DNA of 64,000 nucleotides from Pacificispira sp033344895 (GTDB lineage Bacteria; Pseudomonadota; Alphaproteobacteria; UBA8366; Aestuariispiraceae): contig OZ245920.1 in the NCBI GenBank assembly GCA_965229685.1, positions 2,914,001 to 2,978,000 of the forward strand. The letters are read 5' to 3'. Below the pieces are notes generated by a model, which searched no databases, was not told the origin of the DNA, and saw only the letters and a list, made by a program, of their open reading frames with translations. Made by a program: the position numbers and the translations under genes. Shown one piece after another: positions 16,527-25,700 of the stretch (its first letter is position 1; each line of letters begins with the position of its first letter).

Positions 16527-19500
16527 CTACTCCGCCGCACCGCCGGCGGGCTGGGCCTTTCCGACGACCGGATGCGGCGCCGACTTCTTGTGACGGATCA
16601 GATCGATTTCCATCGGGGCCGGCCCCTGCTCGATACCGTCCTCCCCGAACTGCTCGAAGACTTCGATATAGACGGTATCGCGGACGATCTCGAAATCGAA
16701 GTATTCGTCGATCCAGAAGTCCACACGATAGCGGTGGAACAGGCCCAGTTCGAACACCTTCACGCCGTCATAGCGCCAAGTGTAGTCGTCCAGCGCATCG
16801 TCCCGCCCCAGGACCTCGACCAGACGGGCCCGAATGCGGGCCTCCGCTGCACGAATGGATTCCTCCACCTGGCGCGGCTGATAGCGTTCCGGCACGAAAA
16901 ACTCCGCACTGAACCGAACCATGTCCCCGGTCGAATAGTTCTGGATCAGGGCTTCGGACACCTGCCCGTTCGGGATGCTGACATGGTAGCCGTCGCGGGT
17001 CATCAGACGCATCGTTCGCCAGGTGATATCCGTCACCTGACCGATCATCTCATCCACCATCACCCAGTCACCGACCTTGAACGGCCGCTCGATGTTGAGA
17101 ACGATCCCGGAAAAGATGTTCGCGATATTCGCCTGGATCGCCAGACCGATGATCATGGCCAGCAAGCCGGACGTGGCCAGCAGGCTGGTCAGTTTCTGAT
17201 CGAACACGAAGGCCACGACGCCGAAGATTGCCAGCAAGTAAACGCTGCCCGATGCGAAGAGACGCACGACATTGGGGATCCTGCGGCCTGAGCGCTCCTC
17301 GATCGGAACCCACAGGAACCGTTCCAGCGAAATCACCAGCAGCCGTGCCGGGATCAGCCACCACAGCGTGTCGAAAATCATCACGAACGTATCGGTGACG
17401 GCGTCCGGCATGTTCTGCGCCGAATAGTCGAGCACCAGCGTTCCGAGCGAGACCAGCAGGATCGGCCAGCAGATCACTCGAATCCCCAGGGTCTGGAAGC
17501 GCCAGAACTGCCCGCGGTCCTTGCGGTCCATGACGGCCGCGAAGAGCAGACCGACGATTGCAAAGATCAACAGGTAGACGAACCAGTTGTAAGGAACGGC
17601 ATCGGCAGGATCGACCCCGGCCTGGCCCAGGATGACGCCCAGATCGATGCGGGTGAATTCCGGTGCCTGCTTTCCGAAGCCAATGAATGCCGGATCCCCC
17701 TCCCCGGTGCCTTCGTAGACTTCCTGGGAAATCCAGCTGCGCTCCGCAGTCCACTCCGGCAATGCGGCGAAGACACGGCGCTCGCGAAGTCCGTCCAGCA
17801 GCGGATCGCCACTCGGCCCTTCGCCCAGGAGCGAGGCCAGATCGATATCGCCCAGCCCCAGGACATCCAACCAGCCCTCCGCCTCAGCCACTTCCGCGGC
17901 CGCCGGCTGAGCTGGGCCCGCCGTCGCGGCATCGTTGCGGGACTTCACCAATCCCATGCCGAGCACGTCGGTGACATACATGAGGTTGTTGCGGCTGAGC
18001 AGTCGGTGATGGAAGCCCAACCCGGTCAGAAGCGTGCCGTAGGCATGCTTGATGTCGGAAAATTCGAGCTTGAATGTCCCCGACACCCGGTAGGATTCGT
18101 ATTTCAGGTCGCCGTCGACCCCGGTCTTGTCCGGTTCGCCCAAGCTGATCGGCTCCACCGCGTTCACGAACACGATGTCCTGCGGCTCAAAATCGCCGCG
18201 ATAGCGGAACCAGATCAGGAAATCGATCTTGAACCGGTCTTCCAGAACGACAGTGTCCTCGCCCTGCTGTTCGAAGACCTTCTCGACATTCTGAAGCTGG
18301 ACGCCGGTATAGACGACATTGGTTCGATACATGAACCGGTCGTTGACATAGAGAACCTTGCCTTGCTGCACCAGATCCAGGAAGCCTGTCACGCCGCGTT
18401 CCAGAATGGGCTGCAACTGCGTCAGCGCCGAGATCATGCTGGCGCCGTTGTAGAGACCGATCTGAACGCTCGTCGTGTTCTCGCCGGCCGGCCCGAAATA
18501 CCGTTCGCCGCCGACCACACGCGTGGCGCGTTCGGGATGGTCGAACCCGTTCAGGTAATCCCGGACGGCACCGCGCAGCACCTCAATCGGGGCGAGTTCC
18601 GCCTCTGCCTCGTCAGCCGGTGCCTGCCCGATATCGGAAAGAATGCCCGCGATGGCCAGATGCGCCGCATCAAAGGCGAAGGCGGCGGTCCAGTCGGGCG
18701 TGATCCCATATTCCGAGATGTGATCCGTTCGGAAATTCTGCGCGACCTCGGTCGCCGTATCGAAGAGAAGCGGCGTTGTGACAAAGATGCCGTTGGTCAC
18801 AGACGCGGCAGGTTCACCGTCCGGCAGAACCGCCTGGACCTCGGATACAAAGGCCCCGGTGGCCATGTCGGACAGTCCCACGATCCCGTTTCGGACCCGC
18901 CCCTGGCGCAGGGCCGTAACAATGCGCGCGGCCTGCGGCGCGCCGCCCTGGACGAAGATATGGCCCGTCAGCTTCTTGTCCCGCATTTCCTGCGCGATCG
19001 CTTCCGCACGACGCGTCAGGCCGTCCAGATTCGCCGGATCATAGGCCCAGAAGTTCAGCACCTTGGTGCCGAACCGTCGGTAGGTCTTGTCGAACGCATC
19101 GGCCAGCTCACGACCGCGGGCGGTGTCGGCATGAATGATCGACACCGTTTCCTGTCCGACGACGTTGCGCAGATAGTTCGCCAGAAAGCGGGTCTGCTCC
19201 AGATCGTCATAGACCGTACGGAACTGCCATTGCGGCTGGTCCCCTTCGGACCGGGCCTCGGCCGGTGCGGTGGTCAGAAGCGGAATTCCGGCGGCTTCAT
19301 AGATCGGGGCAGCGGCGGCCGTCGCCTCCGGGGACCAATGACCGATGACGGCGGTGATGCCTTCGCGTCCGGCGATTTCCTGGGCGGCGGCGACAGCGCC
19401 TTCCGCCGAATTGAAGTCATCGAACTTTTCGATCACCACGGCGCGACCACGGATGCCGCCGCTCTCGTTAGTCTGTTCTGCGGCGAGGCTCGCCCCGCGC

Positions 19501-19715
19501 AGCATCGCCGCCCCGGATGCGGAATCCACCCCGTCCAGAGGACCGACAACCGCAATACGGACCGGATTCGAATAGTTCAGGTCCAGAACAGTGACACGGG
19601 TCAGCAGCGAGAACACGGCCGATGTCCCGGCCATCATCAGCAGGATGACCAGGAACATATTCCGCTTGGTCATCGGCCAGTTGCCGAAAACCGTCCGCCA
19701 AATTTTCTGAAACAC
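16527..19715 (-). CDS. Fusion of periplasmic ligand-binding domain, beta-rich domain and MscS-type channel
   Basis: A 1,062-aa inner-membrane protein. Residues 20-40 form one TM anchor. Residues 52-430 match the leucine/amide-type periplasmic binding protein family (PVRIAVVGPLDG, RGASLAAEQTNESGGIRG, VIGHWSPEATAAAAPIYE, GILLTTAP-like core). Residues 465-590 are beta-rich (FKIDFLIWFRYRGDF, DIVFVNAVEP, SRNNLMYVTD) and recall the extracellular domain of pentameric ligand-gated channels. Residues 709-880 hold about five TM helices, ending in the MscS pore helix (LLAMIIGLAIQANIANIFSG) and the ERPFKVGDWV beta domain, then SIPNGQVSEALIQNYS. The start is a GTG at 19715; an ATG at 19673 is possible. 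It follows the giant adhesin gene by 58 nt. A ligand-gated channel is inferred, not shown. Confidence 0.9.
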   Translation of the reverse strand: MFQKIWRTVFGNWPMTKRNMFLVILLMMAGTSAVFSLLTRVTVLDLNYSNPVRIAVVGPLDGVDSASGAAMLRGASLAAEQTNESGGIRGRAVVIEKFDDFNSAEGAVAAAQEIAGREGITAVIGHWSPEATAAAAPIYEAAGIPLLTTAPAEARSEGDQPQWQFRTVYDDLEQTRFLANYLRNVVGQETVSIIHADTARGRELADAFDKTYRRFGTKVLNFWAYDPANLDGLTRRAEAIAQEMRDKKLTGHIFVQGGAPQAARIVTALRQGRVRNGIVGLSDMATGAFVSEVQAVLPDGEPAASVTNGIFVTTPLLFDTATEVAQNFRTDHISEYGITPDWTAAFAFDAAHLAIAGILSDIGQAPADEAEAELAPIEVLRGAVRDYLNGFDHPERATRVVGGERYFGPAGENTTSVQIGLYNGASMISALTQLQPILERGVTGFLDLVQQGKVLYVNDRFMYRTNVVYTGVQLQNVEKVFEQQGEDTVVLEDRFKIDFLIWFRYRGDFEPQDIVFVNAVEPISLGEPDKTGVDGDLKYESYRVSGTFKLEFSDIKHAYGTLLTGLGFHHRLLSRNNLMYVTDVLGMGLVKSRNDAATAGPAQPAAAEVAEAEGWLDVLGLGDIDLASLLGEGPSGDPLLDGLRERRVFAALPEWTAERSWISQEVYEGTGEGDPAFIGFGKQAPEFTRIDLGVILGQAGVDPADAVPYNWFVYLLIFAIVGLLFAAVMDRKDRGQFWRFQTLGIRVICWPILLVSLGTLVLDYSAQNMPDAVTDTFVMIFDTLWWLIPARLLVISLERFLWVPIEERSGRRIPNVVRLFASGSVYLLAIFGVVAFVFDQKLTSLLATSGLLAMIIGLAIQANIANIFSGIVLNIERPFKVGDWVMVDEMIGQVTDITWRTMRLMTRDGYHVSIPNGQVSEALIQNYSTGDMVRFSAEFFVPERYQPRQVEESIRAAEARIRARLVEVLGRDDALDDYTWRYDGVKVFELGLFHRYRVDFWIDEYFDFEIVRDTVYIEVFEQFGEDGIEQGPAPMEIDLIRHKKSAPHPVVGKAQPAGGAAE

Positions 19716-19773
19716 GACCCGCCCCCACTTGTCTGAACGCGGTCAGGGGCGCAGCGTCGAACGCGAAACGGCC

Positions 19774-22700
19774 TCAGACCACGGTAACGTCGATTTGTTC
19801 GGTTACTGTATCCGTTCCGTCGGAAATCTCCACAATGAAGCTGTCATCCGACCCGCTGCCGTCGTGATCATAGACGAATGTGTTGCCGTTGAAACTGACC
19901 GATCCATGCTGCGGGCCCTGCGCAAGGCTGTAGGAAAGCTGGTCTCCGTCCGGATCCGAGCCCATCAGCAGGCCCTTGTAGACCTCATTGTTGCTGATCG
20001 ACAGCTCAATCAGATTTTCGCGTGCCGCATTCGCGCTCATCGTGCCGTCATGACCGTTTCCGGTCAGATCGGTCACCGCCGTGCCTACCGATTCGTTGAA
20101 CGTCCAGTAACCGGACAGCCCCGTCTCGTTGCCGCTCAGCTGCTGGTGCATGGTCTGATTGATTTCCAGTTCGGTTCGGGCGGTATCCCAGATCCGAACT
20201 TCATCCATCGGATAGGTGTATCCCGTTCCTTGCGCGCTCGGGGAATGCGCCGGGTCGCCGATCATCAGCGAATCCGAGGTCGAGGAGATGTTGCCCTTCG
20301 TCCAGACATCGTCGTAACCGCCGCCCGCAATGGTCCAGCCGTTTTCGCTTCCGTCCAGATAGGCGCTCAACTGACCGTCCGTGGGATGGCTGCCCTGATC
20401 GATGACCATGGCGACATGATGCCAGCCGGAATCGACCCCTGACATGTCCAGTTCCAGCTCGCCCTGGCCCGTGCCTGTCGACGTCCGCGCAATCAGCGTG
20501 TTTCCATTCATGAACAGGGAATATCCCGGGTCCGTCGACCCGTCGGTATTGCCTTTGGACATCAGGAACTGCAGCCCCGCAACACCGCCGGCGCCCGGCC
20601 AGTAGAACCACATTTCGGCCGTCATATCCCCGGTTCCGGGCTCCAGATCGGCGTGGTGGCCGATTTCGACGTAATCCGCGGTGCCGAGACTGACCGCATT
20701 CTGCGTTCCGTGGATCGTGAAACTGCGGCTGCCAGCCGTCGCCGCGCCATGCTCGTCGATCACGTCGTAGGTAACGGTAACGACCTCGCTCTGTCCGGCC
20801 CCCAGATTGGCGAACTGCGCGGTATCGATGCTCAATGCTCCCGACGCGCCGTCGAGTGTGTAGGAGACAGTGCGTGCCCCATTGCTGGAAACGACAGAGG
20901 CGTTCGACACTGTGAGCACGTCGCCATCCGGATCGCTGGCATCGCTCAGCAGATTGGAACTGAGTGTACCGGACCCTGACTCGATCCCGCCAACCGGGAT
21001 TTCCGCAGAAATGACCAGATTGTCGATCCCCCAGCTTTCATCGCTGATGTCCTGGTCCAGCGTGGAGGTAAAGCCAAGCTGCAGCATCGGATTGCCATTT
21101 GCGTCGACCGGCAGGGCCGCGATCTGCTGCTGTGTCAGGGTCATATCGACCCGGAAGGAATGGTCGTCCCATCCGCCGTTGAAACCGGGCCCCTGGTTCA
21201 CCCCCTGGGCGAACGTGACGGCGACCGTATCATCGATGCCGGGTACCGGGCCCGCGACAGTCGTGTTGTAGACGAAGGAGCGCGCGGCAACAGTCTGGCC
21301 ACCGATCTGGATCTGGAAGTTTTCGCCGTCCCAGGTATCCATCTTGTAGAAATCGAAACTGATTGTCGTCTCGTTGGCGCCGGCCGGCAAGGTGAAGGTC
21401 TTTGACGTCGACGCGCCGTTGCCGAAAGCCCCCATGAATTCGGTCTGAACGGTCGCCGTATCCGTCGTCGTGGAATTGCTCCAGCCGGACGCCCCGTTTT
21501 CGAAATCTTCCGACGCAATGTTGAAAGTCATGGTTTCGCTGAAGGTCGCCGAGACATTGGCGGAGACCCCGTCGAAGTTTCCGGTCGCGTCTGCAACAAC
21601 CTCGCCAGGCGCGAAGCCGTCCCTGAAATTGTATAGCGCGCGCAATCCGGCTTCATCGCCGACCAAGCTGGCTTGATAATTGTCTGCGATTTCGGTGTCC
21701 GTCCGAGCATGATCCCAGATCCGGAATTCGGACATCTGACCGTCGAAATAACGGCCGCTGCCATCGCCGAGCCAGGCACCGATGGCAGTGCCCGTGATCT
21801 GACCGCCGGACGCCCCGACAATGGAGAAGTTCCCGGCCACAGTCGCATCAAGCTGTCCGTCGATATACAGGTTCGCCTGCGTGTTATCGAAGGTAATGGC
21901 GACATGGTGCCACTCGCCGGTCGGGATGGTCGTGTTGCTGCTGATCGTACCGCTCTGGTTCGATCCCTGGAACAGGACCTGACCCGGGGTGCCGTCGCCG
22001 ATCCGGAAAATGGCCAGGCTGTTTACGCCATTGGCCTGCTGCGTGAAGATGGCTTCCTGGTTGTTCGTATCCAGATAGACCCATGTCTCGATCGTGCCCG
22101 CCGTCAGGCCGTTCACTGTCGCGTCGGGCACGTCGATATGGGCATTGGCGCCGTTGAATTCGGCGACCGCCGAGACATTTGTGGCCTCTCCGGCAATCAG
22201 CGGCGCGTTGTTGATCAGGTTCACGGTCACGGAAATCTGCTGGACGGTCTCACCGCCGTTACCGTCGGTGACCCGTACCGCGAAAGCATCCACCCCGGAA
22301 AAGCCCGGATCGGGCGTATAGGAATAGGTTCCGTCCGCATTGACCACTGCCGTGCCATGGGCGCCATCGGCGGACAACGAGTAGGACAGCGCATCCCCGT
22401 CCGCGTCCCCGGCCACGATGGTGCCCTGCAGCACACTGTCGGCCTCGAGCGAAACCGAATTGGAGACCGTGGCGTAGACGCCAACGCCGGGCGCGATCGA
22501 CGCACCGCCGGACATCGTCCCATCATTGCCATGGCCCGTCGCGTCGGTGACGGTCGCGCCGTCGGCCCCGTCGAAGCTCAGGTTCATGACCAGACCGGGC
22601 TCGTACCACGGTTCCGCCAGTTCGCCGTTCATCGACGCCTGGATTTCCGCCTGACTGCGCGCCGTGTTCCAGACCCGCACATCGTCGATCAGTCCGTCGA

Positions 22701-25700
22701 AGTTTCGGCCGGCGATAACGTCGTCGCCGATGGTCCAGGGATCGCTGTTGGCCGACCCCAGCGTAAAGGGTGCGGAGGCCGTAAGCTGGCCGTCGATATA
22801 GGCGTTCATCGTCGTACCGTCATAGGTGAAGGCGACGTGCTGCCACTGACCGGCGACGATGGGTCCCGAATAGGGAATGCTGGTAGCCCCGTTCCACAGG
22901 CCGATCGTGCCGTCGATGATATGCATGCGATAGGTCGAATAATCGGCCTGCGACCGGTCCGACTTGTCGAATATGGTTGTCAGCCCGCTGACACTGTCCG
23001 GGTTCAGCCACATTTCGACCGTGATCGGCGAATTCCCGCCGACCGTGAAATCAGGCACATCCGCGATTTCCACGCGGCCGTCATTGCCATCCAGCGCCAG
23101 GGCCGAATGCCCGGTGACACCCAGAATGTCCGGCGCGTCGTTGTCCGGCGTGACCGTCACCTCGACCGTCCGGGTTTCAGTCGGCGCCGTGCCGTCGTCG
23201 ACACTCACCGTGACATTGGCTGTGCCGAAGAAGTCGGGGGCACCGGTAAAGGTCGCGGTTCCCATCGCAGCCTGCACATCGGCCGGCGTACCGGTGATGC
23301 TGATACCGTTGGCGACCGCCTGAACCGTTGCGCCGCCGAAGCCTGGATTTGCCGCCAGCGACCCCTGGGCGGAGGTCAGGGTAACCGTCAGAACATCGCC
23401 GTCGGCATCCGCAACCACGATCCCCGTCAGTGGGATCGCGGTGTCCTCCACACCGGACTGCAGGGCATCGCCGCTGCTAATCTCGGCATTGTTCAGCGTA
23501 ATCGGCGGTGCGCCGGGTACGCTGCTTTCCAGCGACCCATCGAAGCCGTATTCGGCAATGAGATCCGGATGATCCAGCGGATCCAGCGGCGCGGACATGG
23601 TCGCCTGGATATTGGCCTCTGACCGCACACTGTTCCAGACGCGCAGCCCGTCGAATTCAGCATCCAATGCCTGGCTGGATTCAAAGGAACCGCCGACAGC
23701 ATCCTGATCGGAGCCCAGGACCAGCGTCCCGCCGGTGGTCAGCGCACCGGTCGCCCCCAGCGACAGGACGGGCTGACCGTCGACATGGAGCACCGTGTCG
23801 TCAACGCCGGGGCCGAAGCTCAGCGCCACGTGATGCCAATTGCCGTCGGTCAGGCTGCCGGCACCGACCGATCCTAGGTTACTGTTATTGAGCCAGACCT
23901 GCAAATTGCCGCCGCTCAGCGTGACCCACAACTCGTTCGGCGATCCCGGAACCGCATAGGATAACAGGGCGCCATTCGAATCCGTCGTCTTGACCCATGT
24001 CTCGATCGTGCCCGCCTCGGTCGGGAAGGTATCGAAATCGGCCACAGCCGCGTAGGAGAAGCTTGAATCGTTCCCGTTCGTCCCCGTACCGGTGGTCGAC
24101 AGCGCACCCGGAACGAACAGCGTCGGCGCATCGTTGGTGCCGGTTATCGTGACCGAAACGGTGTTCTGCGTTGTTGTCGTGCCATCGGACACGCCATAGG
24201 TGAAAGACAGCACCTCGCTTTGGCCTGCCGCAAGATCCTCGAACTGACCGGCTGCGAAGACCAGATTGCCGTCCGCATCGATCGTTGCACCAACATCGCG
24301 ACTGCCATTCGCGACCTGCTGAAGGTTCACCGCCGACAGGGGTTCCCCGTCAACGTCGCTTTGCCCGGCCAACAGATCGACCGTGAAGGTCGCGCTGTCC
24401 TCACCGAACGTGCGCGTCACGGCGGAAACAACCGGTGCATCATTCGAACCGTTGATCGTCACCTGCACTGTGTTCTGGGTCGTCGTCGTCCCGTCGGACA
24501 CATCATAGGTGAAGGAGAGAACTTCCGACTCCCCGTCATCCAGGTCCTCGAACTGACCGGCCGCAAAAACCAGATTGCCGTTCGCATCAATCGTCGCGCC
24601 GACATTCCGGCCGCCGGTCTGTGCAAGCGAAGCCGCGGACAGGGCCTCGACATCGACATCCGTCTGGCCCGTAAGCAGATTGACGGAGACCGCACCGGAA
24701 TCCTCACCGCGGGTCGTCGCAATCGCCGCAACCGACGGCGCATCATTCGAACCGGTAATCGTCACCTGCACCGTGTTCTGCGTCGTCGTCGTCCCGTCGG
24801 ACACATCATAGGTGAACGAGAGAACTTCGGACTCGCCGTCATCCAGGTTCTCGAACTGGCCGGCTGTAATGATCAGATTGCCATCTGCATCGATCGACGC
24901 ATTAACAATGCGGCTGCCATTCGCGACCTGCTGGAGGTTCACCGCCGACAAAGGCTCCCCGTCAACGTCGCTTTGCCCGGCCAACAGATCGACCGTGAAG
25001 GTCGCGCTGTCCTCACCGAACGTGCGCGTCACGGCGGAAACAACCGGTGCATCATTCGACCCGTTGATCGTCACCTGCACCGTATTCTGGGTCGTCGTCG
25101 TCCCGTCGGACACATCATAGGTGAAGGAGAGAACTTCCGACTCCCCGTCATCCAGGTCCTCGAACTGACCGGCCGCAAAAACCAGATTGCCGTTCGCATC
25201 AATCGTCGCGCCGACAATGCGGCTGCCATTCGCGACCTGCTGAAGGTTCACCGCCGACAGGGTGTCTGATGCATCAACATCGGACTGATCGATCAGAAGG
25301 TCGATCGCGAAGACGGGGTTGTCCTCACCAAAAACCCGAATGATCTGCACCACATCGGGGGCATCGTTTCGCCCCTCGATCACCACCTGCGCGGTATTGG
25401 CGACGACACCGCCATTTCCATCGACCACGTTGTAGGACACGGAAAGCGTCACCTGCTGACCGTTCGGCAGGTCCTGGAACAGGAACGGTGCGATTTCCAG
25501 TATGCCGGTATCGTCATCCACCACAAAATGCGGCGGACTGGTGATCGGCCGGTTGTCGCTGGAGGTAATCACGACGGAATCCGTGTCCAGATCGTCGCTC
25601 GTATCGAGGTCGCTTGCGACAGACAGCAGTTCTATGCGGATCGGGTCCGGGTCGTCTTCGTTTGTAACTCCGGCGTCGATTGCCTGCGACACGGTGGGGA

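Noticed and set aside
18006..19736. 576-aa plus-strand frame opposite the channel fusion gene
   Set aside because: Composition rich in Arg, Gly and Asp typical of antisense shadows; no ribosome site or domain.
24130..25360. CRISPR-like repeat pattern
   Set aside because: Repeats are 306 bp and in frame within a coding gene; they are protein-domain repeats.
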